Assembly: GCF_035605935.1 (NCBI RefSeq)
Contig: NZ_DATNGK010000115.1
Location: forward strand, 1-47,838
Source: Actinocrinis sp035605935
GTDB taxonomy: Bacteria; Actinomycetota; Actinomycetes; Streptomycetales; Catenulisporaceae
DNA: 47,838 nt
Reading direction: 5' to 3'
Shown here: positions 23,373 to 32,512 of the stretch, in pieces
How the letters are laid out: every line of letters begins with the position of its first letter
Numbering within the stretch: the first letter of the stretch is position 1
The notes under the pieces: generated by a model
The model's database searches: none
What the model was told of the DNA's origin: nothing
Seen by the model: the letters and a program-made list of their open reading frames with translations, nothing else
Made by a program: the position numbers and the translations under genes

Positions 23373-24890
23373 TTAGACGTTCTGCGGGAAGCCGAGGTTG
23401 ATCCCGCCGTGCGAGGGGTCGAGCCAGCGCTGGGTGACCGCCTTGGTGCGGGTGTAGAAGTGCACGCCCTGCGGTCCGTAGGCGTGTGAGTCGCCGAACA
23501 GCGACGCCTTCCAGCCGCCGAAGGAGAAGTAGGCGACGGGGACCGGGATCGGCACGTTGATGCCGACCATGCCGACCTCGACCTCGTTGCGGAACCTGGC
23601 CGCGGCTCCGCCGTCGTTGGTGAAGATCGCGGTGCCGTTGCCGTACGGGTTGGTGTTGATCAGTTCGAGCGCTTCGTCGTACGACGCCGCGCGCACCACG
23701 CTGAGGACCGGGCCGAAGATCTCGTCGGTGTAGATCTCCATCTCCGAGGTCACGTGGTCGAAGAGGGTCGGGCCCAGCCAGTAGCCGGCCGAGGTGTCCA
23801 CGCCGGTCTGCTCGGCGGAGTCGACCTGGTGCTCGCGACCGTCCACGACCAGGCTCGCGCCGGCCTTCACGCCCGCGTCGAGGTAGGAGGTGACCTTGTC
23901 CCGGTGCGCGCTGGTGACCAGCGGTCCCATCTCCGAGGTCGGCGCGCAGCCGGGGCCGACCCGCAGCTTGGCCATCCGGTCCGTGATCTTCTGGACCAGT
24001 TCGTCGCCGACCGGGTCCACCGCCACCAGCACCGAGACCGCCATGCAGCGCTCCCCCGCCGCGCCGAACCCGGCGGAGACCGCGGCGTCCGCGGCCAGGT
24101 CGAGGTCGGCGTCGGGGAGGACGACCATGTGGTTCTTCGCGCCGCCGAGCGCCTGCACCCGCTTGCCGTAGCGCGTGCCGTTCTCGTAGACATAGCGCGC
24201 GATCGGAGTTGAGCCGACGAACGAGACCGCCTTGATGTCGGGGTGTTCGAGCAGCCGGTCCACGGCGACCTTGTCGCCGTGCACGACGTTGAACACGCCG
24301 TCCGGAAGCCCGGCCTCCTGCCACAGCGCGGCCAGCCAGTTCGCCGCGGAGGGATCCTTCTCGCTGGGCTTGACCACGACGGTGTTGCCGGTGGCCAGCG
24401 CGATCGGGAAGAACCACATCGGGACCATGGCCGGGAAGTTGAACGGCGAGATGATCGCGACCGGGCCGAGCGGCTGGTGCAGCTCGTAGACCTCGACGCC
24501 GGTGGAGGCGGATTCCACGAAGCCGCCCTTGACCAGGTGCGGAATACCGCAGGCGAATTCGACCACCTCGATGCCGCGGGCCACCTCGCCGAGCGCGTCG
24601 GAGTGCACCTTGCCATGCTCGGCGACGATGAGCGCGGCCAGTTCCTCGCGCCGGGCGCTGAGCAGTTCCCGGAAGTTGAACAGCAGCTGCACCCGCTTGG
24701 CCAGCGAGGTCGCCCGCCACTGCGGGAAGGCGGCGACGGCGGCGGCTACCGCGTCGTCCACCTCCCGGACCGAGGCGTAATCCACGACGCCGCTGCTCTG
24801 CCCGGTGGCCGGGTCGTGCAGATCCCCGCGCCGATCAGCGACGCCTGACCAGGGCGCCCCGTCGATCCAGTGTGTGACGTGCTTGCTCAC
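23373..24890 (-). CDS. mmsA: CoA-acylating (methyl)malonate-semialdehyde dehydrogenase
   Basis: NAD- and CoA-dependent ALDH that converts methylmalonate or malonate semialdehyde to propionyl-CoA or acetyl-CoA plus CO2. 505 residues, the family's normal size. Diagnostic features are IDGAPW at the N-terminus, the SPFNFPAMVPMWFFP block, the catalytic Cys in AAGERCMAVS, and the C-terminal YGPQGVHFYTRTKAVTQRW. The GTG start is preceded by GAGGGG at 9 nt. It follows the amine oxidase gene on the same strand after 168 nt. MmsA usually serves valine and inositol catabolism; here, next to polyamine genes, malonate semialdehyde from beta-alanine (spermidine side chain) is a sensible substrate (inference). 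Confidence 0.95.
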   Translation of the reverse strand: MSKHVTHWIDGAPWSGVADRRGDLHDPATGQSSGVVDYASVREVDDAVAAAVAAFPQWRATSLAKRVQLLFNFRELLSARREELAALIVAEHGKVHSDALGEVARGIEVVEFACGIPHLVKGGFVESASTGVEVYELHQPLGPVAIISPFNFPAMVPMWFFPIALATGNTVVVKPSEKDPSAANWLAALWQEAGLPDGVFNVVHGDKVAVDRLLEHPDIKAVSFVGSTPIARYVYENGTRYGKRVQALGGAKNHMVVLPDADLDLAADAAVSAGFGAAGERCMAVSVLVAVDPVGDELVQKITDRMAKLRVGPGCAPTSEMGPLVTSAHRDKVTSYLDAGVKAGASLVVDGREHQVDSAEQTGVDTSAGYWLGPTLFDHVTSEMEIYTDEIFGPVLSVVRAASYDEALELINTNPYGNGTAIFTNDGGAAARFRNEVEVGMVGINVPIPVPVAYFSFGGWKASLFGDSHAYGPQGVHFYTRTKAVTQRWLDPSHGGINLGFPQNV

Positions 24891-25058
24891 GGCTTATCGC
24901 CCCTCGGTTCAGTGCGGTTCAGACGACGCTGCGGTACGACGGCTCTGTGCTCTGTATTCGAGTCTGCTGGGCGGGCAAGGGAGCTGCCATTGTCACTATG
25001 TCGGCGCTGGGGTCATTCGGCTTACACCAGGCTGCCCGGAATGCCCGGCGTGCACGGC
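24891..25058. other. Gap between the amine oxidase and mmsA genes
   Basis: 168 nt without a gene. It contains a direct repeat of TGCCCGG near 25040 and no convincing promoter or strong hairpin. Whether mmsA is co-transcribed with the amine oxidase gene cannot be decided from the sequence. Confidence 0.4.
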
Positions 25059-26462
25059 TCAGCTGTCGAAGCCAAGTCCGGCGCGATCAAGGGTCCGCAG
25101 CCATAGGTTGCGCTTACCGTCATTGTGGTCGGCGCGGTCCAGTGACCAGCGTGTGAGGTTGACGCCGACCGCCTTGAACGGTTCCGGCGGGAAGGGCAGC
25201 GGCTTGGTGCGGACCAGTTGAAGGTCCGTCAGCTCGGTGGGCTTGCCGCTCAGCAGGTCAAGCATGACGTTCGCGCCGAAGCGGGTCGCCCCTACGCCGA
25301 GTCCGGTATATCCGGCGGCGTACGCTACCCGGCCACTGTGTGCGGTACCGAAAAACGCACAGAAGCGAGTGCAGGTGTCGATGACGCCGCCCCAGCTGTG
25401 TGTGAACTTCAGACCTTCCAAGTGCGGGAAGGTCTCGAAGAAATGCTGGGCCAGCTTGCTGAACGTCGCGGGGCGCTGATCCAGTTCAGCGCGGATGCGG
25501 CTGCCGTAGTGATAGATCGCGTCGTAACCGCCCCACAGGATGCGGTTATCGGCAGTGAGCCGGTAGTAGTGGAACTGGTTACCGCTGTCGCCGATGCCCT
25601 GACGCTCATTCCAGCCCGTTTCGGCGAGCTGTCCGGCACTCAGTGGCTCCGTCATGAGCACGTAGTCGTATACCGGCACGATGTACGGCCTGACGCGCTT
25701 GAGCAGCGACGGATAGGCGTTCGTGGCCAATACCGCCTGATCGGCGACCACCCACTTGCCCTGTTTGGTGCGCAGCGACGGCCCGTTCACGCTTTTCTCC
25801 AGCGCGACGACCGGCGAGCGCTCGTAGATGCGCACGCCTAGCTCCAGGCACACTCGCTGCAGGCCCCAGGCGAGTTTCGCCGGGTGGATGATCGCGCAGC
25901 CTTCCCTGTCCCAGGCCGCGGCGAGATAGGACGGCGAATTGACCTGGGCGCGCACGTGCTCGGCGTCCAGGAACTCGACCTGCTCGCCGTACTGCGCGGC
26001 CAGGTCGGCGTACTCGCGCAACTCAGCGACCTGCCACGGGGCGGTGGCGACGTTCATTTCACCGGTGCGTTCCCAGTCGCAGTCGATGCGGTACTTGCGC
26101 AGCGTCGCCTCAATCGCGTCCAGGTTCTCCGCGCCGAGACGGGTGAGGGTACGCAGTTCGTCGGGAAAGCGGTCGATTCCGTTAGGCAGACCATGGGTCA
26201 GCGAAGCCGCGCAGAACCCGCCGTTACGGCCGGACGCCGCCCAGCCGATCCGAGCGCCCTCGAGCACGACTACGTCGCGGCCGGGATCTCGTTCCTTCGC
26301 CAGCAGCGCGGTCCATAGCCCGCTGTAACCGGCGCCGACAACCGCGAGATCACAACGCACGTCCTCGCGCAGCGGCGGAAGCGCGGCGGGGCGGCCGGGG
26401 TCGTCCAGCCAGAATGACTGCGGTACGGCCCCGGCCAGCGCGTGACTCACGTCCATGGTCAT
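25059..26462 (-). CDS. FAD-dependent amine oxidase, PuuB-like (DAO family)
   Basis: 467-residue flavoprotein of the D-amino acid oxidase family. The dinucleotide-binding GAGYSGLW is at residues 43-50, ARIGWAASGRNGGF is the FAD-contact block typical of gamma-glutamylputrescine oxidase and related amine oxidases, and the C-terminal flavin loop is AYAAGYTGLGVGATRFG. The reaction would be oxidative deamination of a polyamine or its derivative to an aminoaldehyde plus H2O2. It overlaps the potC-type permease stop by ATGA (26459-26462), so it belongs to the transporter operon and is likely to act on the imported compound. No puuA-type glutamylation gene is present in the window. Confidence 0.9.
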   Translation of the reverse strand: MTMDVSHALAGAVPQSFWLDDPGRPAALPPLREDVRCDLAVVGAGYSGLWTALLAKERDPGRDVVVLEGARIGWAASGRNGGFCAASLTHGLPNGIDRFPDELRTLTRLGAENLDAIEATLRKYRIDCDWERTGEMNVATAPWQVAELREYADLAAQYGEQVEFLDAEHVRAQVNSPSYLAAAWDREGCAIIHPAKLAWGLQRVCLELGVRIYERSPVVALEKSVNGPSLRTKQGKWVVADQAVLATNAYPSLLKRVRPYIVPVYDYVLMTEPLSAGQLAETGWNERQGIGDSGNQFHYYRLTADNRILWGGYDAIYHYGSRIRAELDQRPATFSKLAQHFFETFPHLEGLKFTHSWGGVIDTCTRFCAFFGTAHSGRVAYAAGYTGLGVGATRFGANVMLDLLSGKPTELTDLQLVRTKPLPFPPEPFKAVGVNLTRWSLDRADHNDGKRNLWLRTLDRAGLGFDS

Positions 26463-27358
26463 CGTCGCCGTGCCCGTAGGCGTCCGAGCACGAGCATGCC
26501 CGCAATACCCGTCATCGTCACAAGCATCATCATCGACCCGATCACATCGATTTGCGTGGGCACGGAGCGTTGTACCGCGCCGTAGACGTAGAGCGGGAAG
26601 GTGATCTGGTCGCCAGCGGTGTACTTAGTGACGATGTAGTCGTCCACGGAGAGCGCGAACGAGAGCAGCGCCGCGGCCGCGATTCCCGGCGCGACCAGGG
26701 GCAGGGTGACCTTCAAAAAGGTCTGTCTCGGCGTCGCGTACAGATCCTGCGCCGCCTTCTCCAGCGTCGGATCCAGGCCGGCCAGCCGGGATTTCACCGT
26801 GACCACGACGTAGCTCAGGCAGAACATGATGTGGCCGATCACGATGGTCCAGAAGCCCATCGAGCCGCTGCCGATCGTGGAGAAGAACAGGGTCAGCAGG
26901 GTCGCGCCCATGATGATCTCGGGTGCGGCCATCGGGAGGAAGAGCAGCACGTTGACGGCCGGGCGGGCGCGGAAACGGTGCCGGGACATGGCGAACGCGG
27001 CCATCGTGCCGAGGATGGTCGAGGCGATCATGGCCACGACGCCGATTTCCAGCGACAGCCCCATGTGCTGGCAGATGTCGCCGACCTGGCAGGGGTGCCG
27101 CCAGGCGTCGGTGGAGAACTGATGCCAGATGTAGTTGTACTTCCCGACAGGCGCATTGAACGACATCACGAACATCACGACGTTCGGCGCCAGCAGGAAG
27201 ACGAAGATCAGCACTGCCGTCGTCGCCAGCGCGTGCGCACGGACCCAGTCGAGCGGACCGCGGCGGCGGCTGGTGCGCGCGGCGGGCGCCTTGCCAGACG
27301 CCCGGTCGGTCGGCGCCAGGCTGGCAGCGGCGTCGGTACTTGCAGTCAGCGCGGACAC
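26459..27358 (-). CDS. Polyamine ABC importer permease, PotC type
   Basis: Integral membrane subunit, 299 residues with about six hydrophobic helices, after a polar N-terminal region of about 45 residues. The EAA loop LEKAAQDLYATPRQTFLKVTLPLVAPGI near nt 26690-26770 is the ATPase docking site. The motif SVDDYIVTKYTAG is characteristic of PotC. The GTG start at 27356-27358 overlaps the upstream permease stop (TAGTG). The open frame continues to 27745 but that part lies inside the other permease gene. It pairs with the PotB-type permease and the PotA-type ATPase. Confidence 0.92.
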   Translation of the reverse strand: MSALTASTDAAASLAPTDRASGKAPAARTSRRRGPLDWVRAHALATTAVLIFVFLLAPNVVMFVMSFNAPVGKYNYIWHQFSTDAWRHPCQVGDICQHMGLSLEIGVVAMIASTILGTMAAFAMSRHRFRARPAVNVLLFLPMAAPEIIMGATLLTLFFSTIGSGSMGFWTIVIGHIMFCLSYVVVTVKSRLAGLDPTLEKAAQDLYATPRQTFLKVTLPLVAPGIAAAALLSFALSVDDYIVTKYTAGDQITFPLYVYGAVQRSVPTQIDVIGSMMMLVTMTGIAGMLVLGRLRARRR

Positions 27359-28299
27359 TAGAGCAGGTCCTCCGTTCCGGCCTTCTTCACGTACAACAAG
27401 ACGATCGCAAGCGTGGCGGCCATCAGGATGACCGACAGCGCGCTGGCCAGCGGATAGCCGGTGGAGTCCTGCAGGAATTCGTGCTCGATGCTCTGGCCGA
27501 TCACCAGGGTGTTCGGGTTGCCGAGCAGTTGCGCGTTGACGTAGTCGCCGACGGCCGGGATGAAGGTCAGCAGCGTGCCGCCGACCACGCCCGGCATGGA
27601 CAGCGGCAGGGTGACCCGTCGCCAGGTGGTCAGCGGCGAGCAGTACAGGTCCGCCCCGGCCTCGTGCAGCCGCGGATCGATCTTCTCCAGCGAGGTGTAA
27701 AGCGGCAGCACGGTGAACGGCAGGAAGTTGTACACCATCCCGCACACCACGGCCGCCGGGCTGGCCAGCACGTGATTGCCGACCGTGAAGCCGATGGCCG
27801 AGGTGAAGTTCAGAACGTGCAGGTCATTGAGGACGTGCACGACGACGCCGTTGTCCGAGAGGATCGTCTTCCAGGCGATGGTGCGGATCAGGAAGCTGGT
27901 GAACGAGGGCACGATGACCAGCGCCATCAGCAGCGTCTTCCACCTGCCGCCCTTGAACGCGATGAAGTAGGCCAGCGGATAACCCATCAGCAGGCAGAAG
28001 ACCGTGCACAGGAAGGCGAACAGCAGCGAGCGGCCGAACTGGCCGTTGTACTGCGACCAGCCGTCCGAGAAGTTCGCCCAGCGCCAGGTGAGCGCGTAGC
28101 CCTGATCCAGGCTGCCTTCCTGCACCGAGGCCGAGACCGAGGTGAAGATCGGCACGACGAAGAAGATGATCAGCCACAGCAGCGTGGGCGCGAGCAGCAG
28201 GTAAGGCAGCCGGTTGCGCTTGCGGCGCTCAGGCAGGTCCGGCTCGCCGATCGGCTTCGGCGCGGGCGGCACACCCACGTTGACGGTCTGCGCGCTCAC
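27358..28299 (-). CDS. Polyamine ABC importer permease, PotB type
   Basis: 313-residue membrane subunit with a short basic N-terminus (PERRKRNRLPY) and about six helices. PotB-family features are RTIAWKTILSDNGVV and the EAA loop LHEAGADLYCSPLTTWRRVTLPLSMPGV near nt 27590-27680, plus PAVGDYVNAQLLG. The GTG start overlaps the ATPase stop by GTGA (28296-28299), and the stop overlaps the PotC start. Gene order D-A-B-C with single-base to 4-base overlaps indicates one translationally coupled operon. Confidence 0.93.
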   Translation of the reverse strand: MSAQTVNVGVPPAPKPIGEPDLPERRKRNRLPYLLLAPTLLWLIIFFVVPIFTSVSASVQEGSLDQGYALTWRWANFSDGWSQYNGQFGRSLLFAFLCTVFCLLMGYPLAYFIAFKGGRWKTLLMALVIVPSFTSFLIRTIAWKTILSDNGVVVHVLNDLHVLNFTSAIGFTVGNHVLASPAAVVCGMVYNFLPFTVLPLYTSLEKIDPRLHEAGADLYCSPLTTWRRVTLPLSMPGVVGGTLLTFIPAVGDYVNAQLLGNPNTLVIGQSIEHEFLQDSTGYPLASALSVILMAATLAIVLLYVKKAGTEDLL

Positions 28300-29528
28300 G
28301 CGGCGGCTCCGACATCAGACGCCTCGTCGTCCGGATCCGATCCGGCGTCCAGATCTTGCGCGCCGTCCAGGCCGAAGGTCTGCGTCGGGTCCCAGTGCAG
28401 CAGCACCTGCGTGCCCGGCCGATGGATCTCCTGGCCGGCGTTCTGCTCGAAGACACTCATCTCCTCGCAGCCGACCTGCGACCCCCACGGCATCTTGACC
28501 AGGTACTGCGTGGAGACGCCGATGAATGAGGCGTCGCTGACCACGCCGCCGGTCAGCACGTTGTGCCCGTTCGGTATCCGCGCCGCATCTGTGGCCAGGG
28601 AGACCTTTTCCGGCCGCACCCCCGCGATGATCCGACCCGAATCGATCCGGCTGCGCGCCGCCGGCAGGGTGAGTCGCTGACCCTGCGCGTCGAGCGTGAT
28701 CGTGTCGCCGTCCTTGGCGGTGACCTCGCCGATGATCAGATTGGACTGGCCGAGGAAGTTCGCCACGAAGGTCGAAACGGGGTTCTCGTACAGATCGGCG
28801 GGCGAGCCGAGCTGCTCGATCCGCCCGGCGTTCATCACGGCGATCGTGTCGGCCATGGTCATCGCCTCCTCCTGATCGTGCGTCACATGCACGAAGGTGA
28901 GGCCGACCTCGGTCTGGATCCGCTTGAGCTCGATCTGCATCTGCCGGCGCAACTTCAGGTCCAGCGCGCCGAGCGGTTCGTCGAGCAGCAGCACCTGCGG
29001 CTGGTTGATCAGCGCCCTGGCCACCGCGACCCGCTGCTGCTGGCCGCCGGAGAGCTGGGCCGGCTTGCGCCTGGCCAGGTGCCCGAGTTCGACCAGGTCC
29101 AGCATCTGCTCGACCTGGGGCTTGACGTCCTTGATCCCGCGCCGGCGCAGGCCGAAGGCCACATTCTCGAAGATGTCCATGTGCGGGAAGAGCGCGTAGT
29201 TCTGAAAGACGGTGTTGACCGGCCGCTTGTACGGCTTCAGGTCGGTCACCTCGCGCTCGCCGAGGAAGATACGGCCGTGCGTCGGATCTTCGAGCCCAGA
29301 GACCATGCGCAACGTCGTCGTCTTACCGCAGCCAGAGGCACCAAGCAGCGCGAAGAACGAACCCTGCGGAATCGTCAGACTTACATCGTCGACCGCGGTG
29401 AACGCACCGAACCGCTTCGTAATGCGTTCCAACCGCAGGTCACTGCCGCCCGCTGGGTTATCCGCGCCAGCGTTCGCGCCGGTTCCCGTACCTGTACCTG
29501 CGTCGGCTGTCGCCATGTTCATCGCCAT
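28296..29528 (-). CDS. Polyamine ABC importer ATPase, PotA type
   Basis: 410-residue ATP-binding subunit. Walker A is GASGCGKT, the signature is LSGGQQQRVAVARAL, Walker B is VLLLDEPLGALD and the H-loop is HVTHDQEEAM. A C-terminal TOBE-type domain follows (about residues 290-385), as in PotA/MalK regulatory ATPases. The first 28 residues are a Gly/Thr/Ala low-complexity tail. The ATG at 29528 overlaps the binding protein stop (TGATG). The open frame extends upstream to 30887 but overlaps the binding protein gene in another frame and is not coding there. Confidence 0.94.
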   Translation of the reverse strand: MAMNMATADAGTGTGTGANAGADNPAGGSDLRLERITKRFGAFTAVDDVSLTIPQGSFFALLGASGCGKTTTLRMVSGLEDPTHGRIFLGEREVTDLKPYKRPVNTVFQNYALFPHMDIFENVAFGLRRRGIKDVKPQVEQMLDLVELGHLARRKPAQLSGGQQQRVAVARALINQPQVLLLDEPLGALDLKLRRQMQIELKRIQTEVGLTFVHVTHDQEEAMTMADTIAVMNAGRIEQLGSPADLYENPVSTFVANFLGQSNLIIGEVTAKDGDTITLDAQGQRLTLPAARSRIDSGRIIAGVRPEKVSLATDAARIPNGHNVLTGGVVSDASFIGVSTQYLVKMPWGSQVGCEEMSVFEQNAGQEIHRPGTQVLLHWDPTQTFGLDGAQDLDAGSDPDDEASDVGAAA

Positions 29529-30838
29529 CAGCCCGTCACCTGAAGGTACTTCTTGGTGTACGCGTCGAGCTTGGCGACGGTGATCGCCATGAACGGCTTC
29601 GCAGTAGACAGTTCTTGCGCAGTCGGCACGATCAGCGGGTTCGACGCCGCGGTGGAGTCGAGGGTCTTGAGCGCGTCGACAGCGCCGCTGACCACCGGGA
29701 TGTAGTCGATGTAGTCGTCCAGCTCTGCCGCGACGTTGGGCTGAAGGTAGTAATTCATCAGCTTTTCGGCGTTCGTCTTGTGCCGCGCGTAGTTCGGGAT
29801 GCACATGTTGTCGTACCAGGACAGCGAGCCCTCCTGCGGGAAGACCGTCTTGAGGTAGTCGATGCCGAGCGCGGCCACGTCGCCGGAGTAGGCCATGGTC
29901 ACGACGGTGTTGCCCTGGGTGAAATCGGAGAGGTAGTCGTTGCCCGAGTAGGCGCGCACCTGTCCTGCGTCTTTCGCCTTCTGGATGTAGGCGATCGCGG
30001 CGTTGAAGTCGTCGTCGGTGAACTTCGACGGGTCCTTGCCGAGCGCGAAGAGCGCGAACGCGATCGTGTCCTCCATCTCGGCCATCAGCGAGACCTTGCC
30101 CTTGAGGTCCGGCCTGGTGAACAGCTCCTTGATCGAGGTGATCGGCGTGGAGATCAGCTTGGCGTTGTACGCGATCACGGTGAAGCCCGAGGCCCACGGC
30201 ACCGTGTAAAGGCGCCCCGGGTCCACCGGCACACTGGCCATCTGCGCGGTCATGTTGCCGTGGTTGGGGATGTTCGCCAGGTTCAGCTTCTGGATGTAAT
30301 CGTTCTCGCGCAGCTTCGGAATCATGTAATCGGACAGCACGATGATGTCCCGGCCGGTGTCCTTCCCGGCCGCCAACATCGGGTCGATCGTCGTGTAGAA
30401 CTCGTTGTTGTCGTTGATGTCCTCGGTGTAGTTGACCGTGATCCCGGTCTGCGCCTTGAAGTCGTCCAGCGTCGGGTGCTTGTTCTTGTCCTTGGCGTCG
30501 ATGTCGATGTACGCCGGCCAGTTGGAGAAGTTGATCACCTTCTCCGTGGCCGAATAGTCGGTGCTCGCGTGGCCGGTGGCCTGTGCCACTGGGACGGTCT
30601 TGTGCGCTGGCGCGGTACCGCAGGCCGCGAGCGACCCGGTGCCCGCGACCGCGAGCCCGCCGAGGGCGGCATTGCGCAGGATGGACCGCCTGGTCATCGC
30701 CGCCGACTGAGCATGGGTGGCGGAGGAGCGTCGCAGTGAACCGGCCCGTGCGGCTTGGGCGAGAAGCTGAGCCTGCTCCTGCGCCTCCTCCCGCTGCTGT
30801 GGCGTGCCTATCTGTGCGGAGCGTGCGGCCTCGGACAT
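29528..30838 (-). CDS. Polyamine-binding lipoprotein, PotD/PotF type, Tat-exported
   Basis: Extracytoplasmic receptor of the spermidine/putrescine importer, 436 residues. An N-terminal cytoplasmic extension of about 48 residues precedes the twin-arginine signal TRRSILRNA, a hydrophobic stretch and the lipobox SLAAC. Such an extension is usual for actinobacterial Tat lipoproteins. The mature domain has family features: VINFSNWPAYID, FKAQTGITVNYTEDINDNNEF and WYDNMCIPNYARHK. ATG at 30838 has AGGAAGG about 10 nt upstream. First gene of the potDABC-amine oxidase operon. Which polyamine is bound cannot be read from the sequence with confidence. Confidence 0.93.
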   Translation of the reverse strand: MSEAARSAQIGTPQQREEAQEQAQLLAQAARAGSLRRSSATHAQSAAMTRRSILRNAALGGLAVAGTGSLAACGTAPAHKTVPVAQATGHASTDYSATEKVINFSNWPAYIDIDAKDKNKHPTLDDFKAQTGITVNYTEDINDNNEFYTTIDPMLAAGKDTGRDIIVLSDYMIPKLRENDYIQKLNLANIPNHGNMTAQMASVPVDPGRLYTVPWASGFTVIAYNAKLISTPITSIKELFTRPDLKGKVSLMAEMEDTIAFALFALGKDPSKFTDDDFNAAIAYIQKAKDAGQVRAYSGNDYLSDFTQGNTVVTMAYSGDVAALGIDYLKTVFPQEGSLSWYDNMCIPNYARHKTNAEKLMNYYLQPNVAAELDDYIDYIPVVSGAVDALKTLDSTAASNPLIVPTAQELSTAKPFMAITVAKLDAYTKKYLQVTG

Positions 30839-30886
30839 CGTGGAATGGCCTTCCTGCTGGAGACGTGGGGTATATCAGTCCCGTCA

Positions 30887-30902
30887 CGCGCCCGCGGGCG
30901 CG
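30887..30902. repeat. 16-bp GC-only palindrome upstream of the polyamine operon
   Basis: CGCGCCCGCGGGCGCG is a perfect palindrome centred between the stop of the aldehyde dehydrogenase gene (30989) and the start of the binding protein gene (30838), both on the minus strand. It may be an operator, a terminator stem for the upstream gene, or part of the leader. No T-tract follows. Confidence 0.4.
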
Positions 30903-30988
30903 GTAGAGAGAAAGAGGGATGACTCGGTTGGCGCGGGGCCGGCTCGTGCCTGGATCCGCGTGGTTCGGGTTATCTGCGGGTTGTGTTG

Positions 30989-32512
30989 TTAGAGGGTGAA
31001 GACGGTCCGGTGCCAGGCTTTCCTCGCGTTGCCGGTCACGTCGTGCATGACGTGCTTGACCTGCGTGTATTCCTCAAGCGAGTAAGCGGACATGTCCTTG
31101 CCGTAGCCGGACTGCTTGAAGCCGCCGTGCGGCATCTCGCTGACGATCGGGATGTGATCGTTGATCCAGACGCAGCCGGCTTTGATGTCGCGGCTTGCTC
31201 GGTGTGCGCGGACCAGGTCCTTGGTCCACGCGGAGGCGGCGAGGCCGAACGGGGTGTCGTTGGCCAGCCGGATCGCCTCGTCGTCGCCGTCGAAGGGCAG
31301 CGCGACGAGTACGGGGTCGAAGATCTCCTCGCGGACGATCTCGGAGTCCTGGGATGCGCCCGTGATGAGCGTGGGCCGGTAATACGCGCCTTCGGCCCAC
31401 GGTGTCCCGCGCAATTCAGTCGGTACCTCACCGCCGACGACTGCTTTGGCGCCCTGGCTGCGAGCGCGCTCTACGTGCGCTGCGACGCGGTCGCGGTGCC
31501 GATGCGAGCTGAGCGGACCGAGGTCGGTCGCGTGGTCGAAGGGATCGCCGAGGCGTACCTTCGCGAAGAGTTCAGCGACGCCGTCGACGAAGTCGTCGAA
31601 GAGCGAGCGGTGCACGTAAGCGCGCGTCGCCGCGGTGCAGTCCTGGCCGGAGTTGATCAGCGAGCCGGCGACCGCGCCGTGAATCGCGGCCTCGAGATCG
31701 GCGTCGTCGAACACGACGAAGGGTGCCTTCCCGCCGAGCTCCAAGTGCACTCGCTTGACGGTCTGCGACGCGAGTTGCGCGATCCGCTTTCCGACCGCAG
31801 TGGAGCCCGTGAACGAGACCATGTTCACGTCGGGATGAGACATCAGCGCTTCGCCGGCGACCGGCCCGGTGCCCGTCACGACATTCACGACGCCGTCCGG
31901 AATCCCGGCCTCGGTGCAGGCCTGCGCGAACATCAGCGCCGTGAGCGGAGTGATCTCCGCGGGCTTGAGCACGATCGTGTTGCCCGCCGCGATCGCGGGC
32001 AGGATCTTCCAGCCCGCCATCTGGAGCGGGTAGTTCCAGGGCGCGATCGACCCGACGACGCCGATCGCCTCACGCCGGATCGCCGACGCGTGGTCCGCGG
32101 AGTATTCGGCCTGGGCCTTGCCCTCAAGGTGCCGCGCGGCCCCGGCGAAGAACGCCACGTTGTCAACGGTGCCCGGCACGTCGAAGCCGGCGCTGAGCCG
32201 GATCGGCTTGCCGGTCTGCGTCGACTCGGTGCGAGCCAGATCCTCGGATCGCTCGTCGAGCAACACTGCGAGCCGATGCAGCGCCGCGGACCGCTCCCCC
32301 GGCGTCGCGCGCGACCACTCCGGAAACGCGCGCCGGGCCGCCGCGACCGCCTCGTCGACGTCGGCTGGGTCGGCGAGGTCGGCCAGAACCAGCGTGCGCC
32401 CCGTCGCCGGGTCGATCACCGCCTGGGTCTCGCCGCCGCGGGCCCGCCTGAGCCGGCCGCCGATGTACTGGTGCACGAGAACGCTCCCGGACCCGCCGAT
32501 CGTGGTTTGCAC
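30989..32512 (-). CDS. Gamma-aminobutyraldehyde dehydrogenase-like ALDH (first copy)
   Basis: 507-residue NAD-dependent ALDH, PatD/betaine-aldehyde type. The active-site blocks are SIAPWNYPLQMAGWK, the cofactor loop FTGSTAVGKRIAQLA, the general base in HLELGGKAPFVVFDDAD and the nucleophile in NSGQDCTAATRAYV. The C-terminus GCVWINDHIPIVSEMPHGG and SGYGKDMSAYSLEEYT is typical of gamma-aminobutyraldehyde dehydrogenases. It would oxidise 4-aminobutanal to GABA, the step after amine oxidase or putrescine transaminase. It is upstream of potD on the same strand (150-nt gap) and divergent from pucR, which may control it. A second enzyme of the same type lies at 36682-38112. Confidence 0.92.
   Translation of the reverse strand: MQTTIGGSGSVLVHQYIGGRLRRARGGETQAVIDPATGRTLVLADLADPADVDEAVAAARRAFPEWSRATPGERSAALHRLAVLLDERSEDLARTESTQTGKPIRLSAGFDVPGTVDNVAFFAGAARHLEGKAQAEYSADHASAIRREAIGVVGSIAPWNYPLQMAGWKILPAIAAGNTIVLKPAEITPLTALMFAQACTEAGIPDGVVNVVTGTGPVAGEALMSHPDVNMVSFTGSTAVGKRIAQLASQTVKRVHLELGGKAPFVVFDDADLEAAIHGAVAGSLINSGQDCTAATRAYVHRSLFDDFVDGVAELFAKVRLGDPFDHATDLGPLSSHRHRDRVAAHVERARSQGAKAVVGGEVPTELRGTPWAEGAYYRPTLITGASQDSEIVREEIFDPVLVALPFDGDDEAIRLANDTPFGLAASAWTKDLVRAHRASRDIKAGCVWINDHIPIVSEMPHGGFKQSGYGKDMSAYSLEEYTQVKHVMHDVTGNARKAWHRTVFTL

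Noticed and set aside
28296..30887. A single 863-residue frame covering the ATPase and the binding protein region
   Set aside because: Only the part from 29528 downward has ATPase motifs. The rest is an out-of-phase reading of the binding protein gene, and the TGATG overlap fixes the true start.
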